A DNA stretch of 64,000 nt from JAWKOK01 sp963848115 (GTDB taxonomy: Bacteria > Chloroflexota > Anaerolineae > Caldilineales > Caldilineaceae), in the NCBI GenBank assembly GCA_963848115.1, contig CAWKCP010000028.1:62001-126000 (forward strand), given 5' to 3'. The notes beneath the pieces are model-generated. The model was not told the origin of the DNA, searched no databases, and worked only from the letters and a program-made list of their open reading frames with translations. The position numbers and the translations under genes were made by a program. Of this stretch, positions 44,460-53,514 are shown one piece after another. Each line of letters opens with the position of its first letter. The stretch's first letter is position 1.

Positions 44460-47007
44460 GTGTTCAATCCACATAGCTACGAGAATTCGCGCTCGGGCGG
44501 TTTTGGCATTCTGCAAGTTGTGACGCCGGAGTCGAGCGAAGCGCTGAGCGCGATTCATCGCATTGCGCGATACGCACCTCAGCGGGCGTGTGAGTGGCCC
44601 GCTGGCATCGTTGATCCTGCGCCAGACCTTTGGCTATCGCCGCGCTGACTCCGAGGCCGTGTTGGAGGCGATCTATCGTTTTCCATTGCCCGGTGATGCC
44701 GCAGTGACCGGTGTAAGCGTGCGTTTCGGCGCCGTGGAAATCGTGACCGAATTGAAAGAGCGTGAGGAAGCCGAAGCTGAATACGCGGCGGCCAAAGCGA
44801 GCGGACACCAGGCGGCCATTGTCTCGCGTGAGGCGCCCGATGTCTTTACGCTTCAGATCACCGGCATCCAACCTGATGAATCCGTGATCATCGAGACATC
44901 GTTCGTGCAACTGGCCCGTGCTGATGGCCTGCGCTGGATGTTGCGAGTGCCCCTGACCACGGCCCCGCGCTTTGTACGCGAGGACGAATTAGCGTCGGCC
45001 TTTGCCAAGGGCCAGCCGTTGGCTCTACTCCGCGATCCGGGGCATCGATTTTCCATGCAACTGCGCCTGATTGCGAACGATATCGGCGAGTTGGCCTCGA
45101 TTGAAAGCCCCACCCACGACCTGGCTATCGAGCAAGATGCTGAAGGGCGGATCGTGAAACTGGCTGCCGAGTCTGTCCTCCCAGATCGGGACTTCGTCCT
45201 GGCCTGGCAGATCGCTCAGTCGCCACAGGCCCCGACGATGGCCGTCTACAGCCACAATGTTATTGAGGATGAGCCGATCTATTTTTTGGCTGCCCTTGAT
45301 CCGCCCTCTGAGGTTCATGACGGCGAGGGCCTGCCCAGAGAGGTGTTGCTGCTTGTTGATCACTCCGGTTCTATGGCAGGCGCAAAATGGGCCGCTGCCG
45401 ATTGGGCCGTCGAACGGTTCCTGAGCGACCTAACACCAGAAGATGCGTTTGCGTTGGCTGCCTTTCACACAAGCACCGAATGGTATGCCCACGGTTTGAC
45501 GACGGCTTTACCCAAAAACGTAGACAGTGCGGTTGCGTGGCTCAAGTCGAATCGGGACAGTGGGGGTACGAACCTGGGGGTGGCGCTGGAGCAAGCGCTG
45601 CGCATCGATCGCCTGCCCGGCGAGCGCGCACGCAATGTGCTGATCGTGACCGATGCCCAGGTGTCGGATCAGGGGCGGCTGATCCGCCTTGTAGAAAAGG
45701 AGGCCGCCAAGGTCGATGGGCGGCGCATCAGTGTCCTGTGCATAGATGCCGCGCCCAATGACTATCTTGTCTACCAACTGGTTGAACGGGGCGGCGGTGT
45801 GGCCAAGTTTTTAACCAGTTCGCCCAAAGAGACGGATATCACCACCGCACTGGACCAGATCCTCTCCATCTGGGGCAAGCCTGTCTTGGTAAACCTGCGA
45901 CTCAGTGTCAACCGGCGGGAGATCGAGTCTGCCGGCACTCGTCTTGTTACGCTTGATGATGGCCGGACCGCCATCGATATAGGCGATCTGGTTGCGGACC
46001 AGAGTCGCTGGGTCGCTGCTAAAACGGTCCGTGGCGACGCTAGACCGCTAGTGATTTCTGTGCAGACACAATCGGGTGAAGTCGTTGCTTCGGTTCAGAT
46101 CGACCTTGCGCACCGGCAGGATCTGCCGGCAGTGAAAGCCCTCTTTGGTTCACGTCGCATCAACGGCCTTGAGCACCTACTGCATGCCGGATACCCTCAT
46201 GACGAACTGATTGCAGAACTTCAGCGTCTGGGCTACAGGACGGAAGCCGCCGATGCGCTGGCTGAGGACGGCATCTATGCCGAGACGCAGGCCAAGAGCG
46301 CTCAAAAAGCACTGCGCCGGCTGTTGGTCGCAGAATCACTGAGCTATCAGTTGCCCTCCTCGGCGGTTTCGTTTGTGGCCGTACGTACCGAGGCAGGTAG
46401 ACAGGTTGAGGGGACCGTCGCCGTTGCCAATGCGCTGCCCGCGGGTTGGTCAGAACCAGGAATGCTGACCGGTACCGGCAAGGTGATTCACCATCCCAAG
46501 GGCACGCGCGCGCTTCCTGGAATCGCAGCGCCCGGCGATGTCGTCGGCGGGCCAACCGTGAGGATACCTACGCATATGGTTCCGATGGCTGCGATGGCTC
46601 GACATCCAGGTTCTGTGGGGATGGGGCCGGCCGGATCGGTGTCGCAGGAGTGGCAGGTCATCTTCAAGGGCAATATCTTGAGTGAAAGGGGCTCGCTGCT
46701 CCTATACGATTCGACTCGGGACCTGCCAAAACCGCCCGCTCCGACCACCATCACCGGGCTACGTGCACAGATGGGCAAAGATGGATCTGCTTGGCGCAGC
46801 CTGAAGCCTACGATTGAGATCCTTGTCTTCGTAGGTGATCCGGCCTTGCCTCGTGCAAAGGTGAAACTGGTCGATCTCCTGCGCCACGGGGAGCGTCCGC
46901 TCAATCTGGCCTGTAATGAAAACGAACTCGTCCGCATCGAACTGCGTGATCCGGACGGGGTTTTTGCCAGCAAGTCTGATGAAGTAGAATTGGCTATTCG
47001 GTGGTGA
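44460..47007 (+). pseudogene. VIT and von Willebrand A domain protein, N-terminal frameshift
   Basis: GTG 44460 has AAAGGGGGAG seven bases upstream and encodes FNPHSYENSRSGGFGILQVVTPESSEALSAI, but the frame then breaks near 44555 and the VIT domain continues one frame over as LRDTHLSGRVSGPLASLILRQTFGY. The long frame from ~44563 runs 814 codons: VIT domain (to ~residue 130 of that frame, with VLEAIYRFPLPGDAAVTGVSV), then a VWA domain with the MIDAS motif DHSGSM and later SGGTNLGVAL and VTDAQVSD, then a variable C-terminal half with a proline- and glycine-rich linker and an Ig-like tail. No membrane helix or signal peptide is seen. Related to inter-alpha-trypsin inhibitor heavy chains. A single indel separates it from a normal gene, so internal initiation or sequence error should be considered. 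Confidence 0.75.
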
Positions 47008-47045
47008 ATGGATCCACTGCGTACCCCGTAATGCGTAATACGTAG

Positions 47046-47140
47046 GTACAGGGCATTCCCCGCGAATGGATTGCCATGAAAAGGCGTGTCGTCGGCGACA
47101 TCTGTTACTCACGTTGAGAGGCAGCGGGAGTGCCCTGTAC
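47046..47140. repeat. 15-bp inverted repeat, 65-base spacer
   Basis: GTACAGGGCATTCCC (47046-47060) and GGGAGTGCCCTGTAC (47126-47140) match as complements except for one base. They lie in the gap between the VIT-VWA and PhzF genes, beside a GCGTAATACGTA-type unit near 47030. Confidence 0.7.
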
Positions 47141-47230
47141 GCCCAGGTTGCTGAAAGTGACACCGATTCAGGCTGTAGCAGCTCAAATACCAAAATGCCA
47201 TCACTACTGTCATTCACCCAGGAGCATACT

Positions 47231-48037
47231 ATGTCCGTTCTTCTCTACCAGGTCGACGCCTTCACTGACACCCCTTTTCAGGGCAATCCTGCTGCTGTCT
47301 GCGTCCTGGACGAACCGGCGGACGCAGGCTGGATGCAGGCGTTCGCCAGTGAAATGAATCTCTCCGAGACAGCCTATCTATGGCGCGAAGTCGACGAGTA
47401 CAGATTGCGCTGGTTTACGCCGGCCGTCGAAGTTGACCTCTGTGGCCATGCGACATTGGCCAGCGCGCATACGCTTTGGGAAGCGGGCTATCTGCTGCCG
47501 GGCGAGACGGCACGCTTCCAGACGCGCAGCGGACTGCTGACTGCATCTCAGGTTGACGTCTGGATCGAGTTGGATTTTCCGACCACGCCCTCCAAGCCGA
47601 CAGAAGCACCGCCGGCCTTGCTAGACGCCCTTGGGGTCAAACCGGTCTATGTAGGAAAGAGCCGGTTCGACTATCTCATCGAGGTAGCGTCCGCAGAGGA
47701 AGTACGTGAACTCGTGCCGGATTTTGTAGCACTGCGCGAGTTGGATGTGCGCGGCATCATGGTCACAAGCCGGAGCGACGAAGAAGGGATCGACTTCGTC
47801 TCCCGTTTCTTCGCTCCCGGTTCCGGCATCGATGAAGATCCGGTCACCGGATCAGCCCATTGCTGTCTGGCTCCGCACTGGGCAGCCAAATTGAACCAGA
47901 CCGACTTCGTCGCCTATCAGGCCTCAGGCCGGGGCGGCACGTTGCGCATTCAGCTCTCCGGTGACCGCGTGCGTCTGGCCGGTCAGGCCGTGACCATCTT
48001 TCGTGGCGCGCTATCAGACGCCATAGTCGGTGGCTAG
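47231..48037 (+). CDS. PhzF-family isomerase/epimerase
   Basis: This is a 268-residue protein from ATG 47231 (AGGAGCA nine bases upstream). The N-terminal QVDAFTDTPFQGNPAAVC and NLSETAYLW carry the substrate pocket with the catalytic glutamate, and the second half repeats the fold with FFAPGSGIDEDPVTGSAHCCLAPHWA and ASGRGGTLRIQL, all typical of PhzF/diaminopimelate-epimerase-like proteins. Length is normal. Cellular substrate is unknown; no phenazine genes are near. The protein is cytosolic. Confidence 0.92.
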   Translation: MSVLLYQVDAFTDTPFQGNPAAVCVLDEPADAGWMQAFASEMNLSETAYLWREVDEYRLRWFTPAVEVDLCGHATLASAHTLWEAGYLLPGETARFQTRSGLLTASQVDVWIELDFPTTPSKPTEAPPALLDALGVKPVYVGKSRFDYLIEVASAEEVRELVPDFVALRELDVRGIMVTSRSDEEGIDFVSRFFAPGSGIDEDPVTGSAHCCLAPHWAAKLNQTDFVAYQASGRGGTLRIQLSGDRVRLAGQAVTIFRGALSDAIVGG

Positions 48038-48140
48038 ACTCACGTCAGGTTGAACACGGCGATTACCCGTTCCGCAAAGTGAGTAGCCTCGTGGTACTAT
48101 GGCCTCGTAAGTTGAAGCGGCATTCATTATTGGAGAACTC

Positions 48141-48782
48141 ATGGCCGATTTTTTACGCCGTCTTTTTGGCGGGACAAAAACGGAGACTGCCTTCGATGGA
48201 TCGGATCTGTCAGCGAACGACGTCATTGTCGTCTCCGGTCTGCCGCGATCCGGCACATCGATGATGATGAAAGTGCTTGAGGCGGGAGGCGTACCTGTGC
48301 TGGTCGACGGGGAGCGCACGGCAGACGTCGATAACCCCAAGGGCTACTACGAGTTTGAGCGAGTGAAACAGCTTCCCAAGGGGGATGTGGAGTGGGTGGC
48401 TGACGCCCAGGGCAAGGCGGTCAAGATAATTTCGGCGCTCCTGATTAACCTGCCGTCGCAATATAATTATAAAATTATCTTTATGCTGCGAGATTTTGAT
48501 GAGGTCCTGCGTTCGCAACAGAAGATGCTGGAGAACCGGGGCGAAGAGAATAAGGGGCCCAGCGACGCAGAGATGACCAAACTTTTTGTCAAACATCTGC
48601 AATCGATTGATGAGTGGTTCAAGAAGCAGCCGAACATGGACGTGCTCCATGTTGACTACAACCGCATGGTCCTGGATCCGCAACCTTACGTCGAGAAGAT
48701 CAATCAATTTGTGCCCAAACCGCTCGACGTTGATGCCATGAACGCCGTAGTCGATCCGAACCTCTATCGCAATCGGGTGTAG
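48141..48782 (+). CDS. Sulfotransferase-family protein
   Basis: This is a 213-residue protein with GGAGAACTC just before ATG 48141. The PAPS-binding loop is VVSGLPRSGTSMMMKVLEAGG (residues ~31-51), followed by PKGYYEFERV, ALLINLPSQYNYKIIFMLRDFDEVLRSQQKML (3'-phosphate binding strand with LRD) and VLHVDYNRMVLDPQPY. The short length fits bacterial members of unknown acceptor. Convergent with recX. Confidence 0.85.
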   Translation: MADFLRRLFGGTKTETAFDGSDLSANDVIVVSGLPRSGTSMMMKVLEAGGVPVLVDGERTADVDNPKGYYEFERVKQLPKGDVEWVADAQGKAVKIISALLINLPSQYNYKIIFMLRDFDEVLRSQQKMLENRGEENKGPSDAEMTKLFVKHLQSIDEWFKKQPNMDVLHVDYNRMVLDPQPYVEKINQFVPKPLDVDAMNAVVDPNLYRNRV

Positions 48783-48785
48783 GTC

Positions 48786-48884
48786 TTGATCGGGTTGACA
48801 GTCACTGGCAGAACGAACTGTCCGCTACGGAATCCCGCCATGCCGGTGACTGTCAACCCTGATCGACCAACCCTGATCGACCAG
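48786..48884. repeat. Long imperfect palindrome between sulfotransferase and recX
   Basis: GGGTTGACAGTCAC (48792-48805) is complementary to GTGACTGTCAACCC (48846-48859), and the arms extend outward as TTGATC/GATCGA with one bulge and inward as GGCA/TGCC. A tandem AACCCTGATCGACC duplication follows on the right. No T-run is present. Confidence 0.7.
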
Positions 48885-48917
48885 TTCTGTCCTGCTCAAT
48901 TCCAGACCGATCCATTC

Positions 48918-49550
48918 TTAGCCATCCACCTCACCACAAACCAGATCCCAAGCCCGATCCACAGTCGCACGCACGATCCCGTAGTTAAAGCCGCGCCGGC
49001 TCAGGAAACCGCTTGCCTTCTTGCGAAACTGATTCTCGTCCAGCCTGCGCCAGCCATCCAGCTTGGCGACTGCCGCATCCCAAGCCGCACCTTCCTCATC
49101 CAGATCGGCAACGGCATCGTCAATTACGTCTGAGTGCACGCCTTTCTGGCGCAACTCGTAGCGCAGGGCGCGGGCACTGCGAGGGCGAAAGCGTGTTCGA
49201 TCTTCAACCCAGAAACGGGCGAAGGCTGCATCATCCACGTAGCCTGCGTCAACCAATCGCTCGATGACGGCTTCGATCAACAACTCATCGTGGCCCTTCT
49301 CCTTGAGCTTGCGCATCACTTCACTTGTGCTGCGCGGCCGGACACCGAGGAAACGGATCGCCTGATGGTAGGCCTTGTTGCGCTCGCCCTCCTGCTTGAG
49401 TTCCGCGACCTGCGACTCGGTCAGTTCCTGTCCCCTATGTAGTTCGGAAGCCGCTGTGAAGCTGACGGCAAACGCGTACTCTCCATCTAGAAACAGATTG
49501 ACACGGTCCTTGTTTTTTTGTTGTAGTTTCAATGCAGTGATCGTTTTCAT
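48918..49550 (-). CDS. recX: Regulatory protein RecX
   Basis: This is a 210-residue protein. It has KTITALKLQQKNKDRVNLFLDGEYAFAV at the N-terminus, then RFLGVRPRSTSEVMRKLKEKGH and IERLVDAGYVDDAAFARFWVEDR, the three-helix repeats typical of RecX, with RPRSARALRYELRQKGV and FLSRRGFNYGIVRATVDR as later repeats. It modulates RecA filaments. The extended N-terminal beta-like segment (residues 1-55) is common in this group. No recA gene is in the window. Confidence 0.93.
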   Translation of the reverse strand: MKTITALKLQQKNKDRVNLFLDGEYAFAVSFTAASELHRGQELTESQVAELKQEGERNKAYHQAIRFLGVRPRSTSEVMRKLKEKGHDELLIEAVIERLVDAGYVDDAAFARFWVEDRTRFRPRSARALRYELRQKGVHSDVIDDAVADLDEEGAAWDAAVAKLDGWRRLDENQFRKKASGFLSRRGFNYGIVRATVDRAWDLVCGEVDG

Positions 49551-49568
49551 AGACTTTCTACGGAACTG

Positions 49569-50369
49569 CTATGCTTTCTGTCCGATCATGATCGCCTCGG
49601 TCAGGAAAAAAGCGATGTCGTCGCCGTCCGGCTCAATGTGGAAGAAGGCTGCCGCCGTCGGCGGGGCATTCGTCAACATGGCGCGTACCTGCGCCTGTGT
49701 CTGCTCTGATGCACCCATGCGTACGACCCACGGCTCAAAGACCATCCGTTTTTCGGCGGTTTCCAGTGTCAGCAGGGTGAAGCCGGCCGTTTCAAATGCG
49801 TTGAGCCACTCCTGAATGCTGAGGCAGCGCCCATGGCTTGGATCGCGTAGCTTTTCGAACTGATTGACATAATCGCCGGCTTCGGCCAGGTCCATGGCCT
49901 CACTCTCGTCGCTTTCGCCTTTGCCGCCCGGCACAATATTGTCAACCACGGCCAACAGGCCGCCAGACTTCAAGACCCGGTAGGATTCCGCCAGAAATCG
50001 ATCAATGCGCGGGAAATGGTGGGGCGCAATGCGGCAGGTGACTAAGTCGAACTGACCGTCCTCATAAGGGAGATCCTCGGCATCAGCAGTCCGGAACCGC
50101 ACATTGTCGATACTCTTCTCCTCGGCGAGGGCGCTCGCCACCGGGAGCATCTCAGGCGTCAGATCGGTGGATGTCACCTGGGCAACGAACGGTGCAAACG
50201 CAAACGCGGTGTGGCCGGCGGCCGAGGCAACATCTAGCACTTGCCAGGTCGGCTGCGGCTGGACAAGCTCTACGAGACGGGCAAGGCTTGCACCCTTGGC
50301 ATGGACCGTGCTTGTGGCATAGGCAGCGGCATGAGAGCCGAACTGTTTCTTGACCTCTTCCTTACTCAT
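49569..50369 (-). CDS. SAM-dependent methyltransferase (UbiE-like)
   Basis: This is a 266-residue enzyme starting at ATG 50369, which has AGGAG eight bases upstream. Motif I is VLDVASAAGHTAFAFA, then STDLTPEMLPVA, RFRTADAEDLPYEDGQFDLVTCRIAPHHF (motifs II-III) and VLKSGGLLAVVDNI. The order and sequences match class I methyltransferases of the UbiE/Coq5 type, but the substrate is unknown. recX lies 18 bp downstream. Confidence 0.9.
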   Translation of the reverse strand: MSKEEVKKQFGSHAAAYATSTVHAKGASLARLVELVQPQPTWQVLDVASAAGHTAFAFAPFVAQVTSTDLTPEMLPVASALAEEKSIDNVRFRTADAEDLPYEDGQFDLVTCRIAPHHFPRIDRFLAESYRVLKSGGLLAVVDNIVPGGKGESDESEAMDLAEAGDYVNQFEKLRDPSHGRCLSIQEWLNAFETAGFTLLTLETAEKRMVFEPWVVRMGASEQTQAQVRAMLTNAPPTAAAFFHIEPDGDDIAFFLTEAIMIGQKA

Positions 50370-50798
50370 CAATGAACTCCTGGCTTGGTTGGCTGCCGAC
50401 GAGAGCATCCGGCGGCGCCTGATCACGGGTGATTCGTGCAGACTGCAATAGTGTACAACCTTCACTGCCGGCTGTCCACGCACTGGACCCAATGAGTGCC
50501 TCTGTCCGTTCCATGCAAATGGGTGGATCTGCTGCAAGAACCCCAATTTGCCGCAGATGCTTTCATTGCGAAAAGGGATCTCGACACGAACATACGCGAA
50601 TTATCACGAATCTTCCATCCAACGTATTGTCGGCATTATCTGTGGTCCATCCTTCTTTTCTCTGTGGAAATCTGTGACGAAAACGGCCTTTATTGCAGTG
50701 GCCTCATCGGTCCAACGGCACGCTGTCTCCTTGGGACTTCTGTTTGGTTCTGGTACCATGGAGTCTGAATATTGAGCGAAATTTAGAGGCACCCTGTC
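50370..50798. other. Intergenic region with CACAGAT-type repeat
   Basis: This 429-base gap contains a CACAGAT-family palindrome: CAATTTGCCGCAGATGC near 50537 faces ATCTGTGGTCC near 50638 and TCTGTGGAAATCTGTGACG near 50662. The rest shows no gene. An AGAGGCACC at 50785 is the ribosome site of the next gene. Confidence 0.5.
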
Positions 50799-51728
50799 AT
50801 GGTCGAATATGGGAATCAACGCCTGGACCGATGGCGAAAATTCGGTACGATTGTCTTGTGGGTCGGTATTGTCTTCCTTGCTGCCGGCTGTTCGACGCCG
50901 TCAACGAGGGCTGAACCGGCGGTCCCAGATGTTGAGGTCGCGCCTACGGCACAGCCGGACAGTCCATCGCCCGAGCCTTCGCCATCTGTTCAGGTGATGG
51001 AAGAGCCGGCTGCGGCCGCGATTGTACCGGCTCAATACGGCTACGAAATTGTCAACAGATACCCCCATGATCCGACCGCTTTCACCCAGGGGCTTGTCTA
51101 CGAGGACGGCCTCTTTTATGAAGGAACCGGCCTCTATGGCCAATCCACACTACGCAGAGTCGACCCTTCTTCAGGCGAGGTCCTGTTCGGTGTGCGTTTG
51201 CCGGATGATCTTTTCGGCGAAGGCATTACGGTCCTGGGGGATAGGATCTACCAGTTGACATGGAAGGCGCAGATCGGCATGGTTGCTGATCTGGAAAGCT
51301 TCGAACTGATTGAGACTTTTACCTATCCGACGGAGGGCTGGGGGTTGACCCATGATGGAGACCGGCTGATCATGAGCGACGGGACTGATACCATCACTTT
51401 CTTGAACCCGGACACGCTGGAAGTGACCGGGAGCATCCAGGTCTATGATGACTCAGGCCCCGTGGTTCAACTCAATGAATTGGAGTATATTGATGGCGAG
51501 ATCTATGCCAATGTCTGGCAGACTGACCAGATCGCAAAGATCGATCCTGCCGGCGGTCAGGTGACGGGATGGATAGACTTGTCAGGACTTTTGTCTGCGC
51601 AAGAGGCTGTAGGGCCCATTGATGTGCTTAACGGAATCGCCTATGATGACGAAGGTGACCGCCTTTTTGTCACCGGCAAATGGTGGCCGACAATTTTCGA
51701 AATCCGCCTCGTTGAGCGCAGTAATTAG
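50799..51728 (+). CDS. Glutaminyl-peptide cyclotransferase-like lipoprotein
   Basis: This is a 309-residue protein. The signal peptide ends in LAAGC (lipidated Cys31), followed by a proline- and acid-rich linker to ~residue 80. The catalytic part is a plant/bacterial-type glutamine cyclase beta-propeller, marked by YPHDPTAFTQGLVYEDGLFYEGTG and the repeats LYGQSTLRRVDP, LGDRIYQLTW and ANVWQTDQIAKIDP, ending GIAYDDEGDRLFVTGKWWPTIFEI. It cyclises N-terminal glutamine of exported peptides outside the membrane. It is followed closely by the rhodanese lipoprotein gene. Confidence 0.9.
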   Translation: MVEYGNQRLDRWRKFGTIVLWVGIVFLAAGCSTPSTRAEPAVPDVEVAPTAQPDSPSPEPSPSVQVMEEPAAAAIVPAQYGYEIVNRYPHDPTAFTQGLVYEDGLFYEGTGLYGQSTLRRVDPSSGEVLFGVRLPDDLFGEGITVLGDRIYQLTWKAQIGMVADLESFELIETFTYPTEGWGLTHDGDRLIMSDGTDTITFLNPDTLEVTGSIQVYDDSGPVVQLNELEYIDGEIYANVWQTDQIAKIDPAGGQVTGWIDLSGLLSAQEAVGPIDVLNGIAYDDEGDRLFVTGKWWPTIFEIRLVERSN

Positions 51729-51767
51729 AGATCAGTATAGAGATCGATGTACAAGAAACGGAGAAGT

Positions 51768-52226
51768 ATGATGAAGACTAAGCAAGCAGTGATGATTGCC
51801 CTTTTGATCGCTCTGGTAATGGTGTTGGGGGCATGTAGCGCTCCAGTTGCGGACGCACCGGCCGCGGCGAACGAAGCTGAAACTCCTGCCGAAGTTGTTG
51901 ATGCACCGTTGGATCTCCCGGCCACCGTTGATGTACAGACCGTGTCTGAGATCAAGGATCGGGATGACGTGGTCGTGCTTGACGTGCGCGAGCAATGGGA
52001 ATACGATGAAGGTCACATTCCCGGGGTTGTCCATTTCCCCATGAACGATGTCCCGGCGCGCTTGAGTGAGATTCCCACAGACAAAACTGTTGTGCTGACC
52101 TGCCGTAGCGGCAATCGCAGTGGTCAGGTGACCAAGTATTTGGAAGAGAATGGTTACGAAAACGTGCACAACATGCAGGGCGGCATCGTCGCCTGGCAGG
52201 ACGCCGGCTTCGATATAGAGGAGTGA
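51768..52226 (+). CDS. Rhodanese-domain lipoprotein
   Basis: This is a 152-residue protein from ATG 51768 with GGAGAAG directly upstream. A signal peptide ends in LGAC (Cys23), then a Pro/Ala/Glu-rich linker, then a single rhodanese domain: VVVLDVREQWEYDEGHIPGVVHFPMND and the active loop LTCRSGNRSGQVTKYLEE with the catalytic cysteine. It carries sulfane sulfur in an extracellular setting, perhaps for sulfur detoxification or cofactor maintenance. It may share a transcript with the cyclase gene 39 bp upstream. Confidence 0.9.
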   Translation: MMKTKQAVMIALLIALVMVLGACSAPVADAPAAANEAETPAEVVDAPLDLPATVDVQTVSEIKDRDDVVVLDVREQWEYDEGHIPGVVHFPMNDVPARLSEIPTDKTVVLTCRSGNRSGQVTKYLEENGYENVHNMQGGIVAWQDAGFDIEE

Positions 52227-52288
52227 TGGGGATCCATGGCAAATTTCCTTTCGGCTTGAAGTGGACTCATGGCCAGTAGGAGCAGAGA

Positions 52289-53485
52289 ATGAAGACGATT
52301 GATCCTGGACAAGTTGGCGTAGACGCAGAACGACTCTCACGAATCGCTCCGGCCATGGCCGGCTATATCGAGCGAGGCCAATTGGCCGGTATCACAACAT
52401 TGGTGGCGCGGCGTGGAGAGGTTGTCCATTTCGACTGCTGTGGCCATGCAGATGTGGAACTCAACCGGCCAATGGCCGAGGATACAATCTTTCGCATCTA
52501 TTCCATGACCAAACCGATCACGGCGGTCGCTGCGCTGATGCTCTACGAGGAAGGGCGCTTTCATCTGCATGACCCGATTGATAAATACATTCCCGGCTTT
52601 GCCGATCTGAAGGTGTTCCGCCGGCTCGGCGTCGGCGGGCTGGAACTTGAGCCGTTGAATCGCCCCATCACGTTCAAGGACATCTTCATTCATACGTCGG
52701 GACTCACCTACGGATTCTTTGAGGACGATCCGGTCGATGCGCTCTATCAGGACACTGACTTGTTTAATGCAGATGAGCCGCTGTCCGAGCTGATCAATCG
52801 CCTGTGTGACCTGCCGTTGCTCTGCCAGCCCGGCACGCGTTGGAACTACAGCGTCTCCACCGATGTGCTCGGTTATTTGGTTGAGCTGATAGCCGATATG
52901 CCACTCGACGCGTTCTTTGCCGAACGCATCTTCGGACCGCTGGGTATGGCGTCGACAGGATTTGATGTGCCGGGCGATCAGGTCGACCGCTTCTCGACGG
53001 TCTACGGTCATGATGAGGGTGGCCATTTGGCGCCGATTGACTCGGCTGCATCTAGCCGCTACATTCGCCCCACTGCGCTGATCTCAGGTGGCGGTGGCCT
53101 GGTGTCGGACAATGCCGACTACCTACGTTTTGCTCGGATGTTGCTCAACAACGGCGAGTTGGACGGAAGTCGCCTGCTGTCACGCAAAACCGTGGAAATG
53201 ATGAGAACCGACCATCTCCCGGCGGCGCTGCGTCCTATGCGCATCGGCGACTATTGTTTTCATGGCTACGGCAGTGGGCTGGGGGGCGCTGTACTGACCG
53301 ATCTCGGTGAGTACAGCGGCCTCGGTTCAGTCGGCGCCTATCGATGGAGCGGGGCTGCCAATACCATCTTCTGGATTGACCCGGCTGAAGATCTGATTGG
53401 CATCCTGATGGCCCAGTACATGCCCTCCGGTACCTTCCGGGCTGAGGATGATTTTGGGGTACTAGTTTACCAAGCTTTGCAGTAG
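52289..53485 (+). CDS. Serine hydrolase, class C beta-lactamase family
   Basis: This is a 398-residue protein with GGAGCAGAG before ATG 52289 and no signal peptide, so probably cytosolic. The nucleophile motif SMTK lies near residue 72, the tyrosine motif NYSVSTD near 187, and HTSGLTYG and SGGGGLVSDNADYLRF complete the fold. Such proteins are usually esterases or amidases rather than antibiotic-degrading enzymes. The gene stands between the lipoproteins and galT. Confidence 0.88.
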   Translation: MKTIDPGQVGVDAERLSRIAPAMAGYIERGQLAGITTLVARRGEVVHFDCCGHADVELNRPMAEDTIFRIYSMTKPITAVAALMLYEEGRFHLHDPIDKYIPGFADLKVFRRLGVGGLELEPLNRPITFKDIFIHTSGLTYGFFEDDPVDALYQDTDLFNADEPLSELINRLCDLPLLCQPGTRWNYSVSTDVLGYLVELIADMPLDAFFAERIFGPLGMASTGFDVPGDQVDRFSTVYGHDEGGHLAPIDSAASSRYIRPTALISGGGGLVSDNADYLRFARMLLNNGELDGSRLLSRKTVEMMRTDHLPAALRPMRIGDYCFHGYGSGLGGAVLTDLGEYSGLGSVGAYRWSGAANTIFWIDPAEDLIGILMAQYMPSGTFRAEDDFGVLVYQALQ

Positions 53486-53514
53486 AAAGCGCGCAGGGGC
53501 CGAATACAACAGCA

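Noticed and set aside
44342..44476. Short plus-strand frame between promoter and GTG of the VIT-VWA gene
   Set aside because: It has no ribosome site of its own, overlaps the real start and shows no conserved features.
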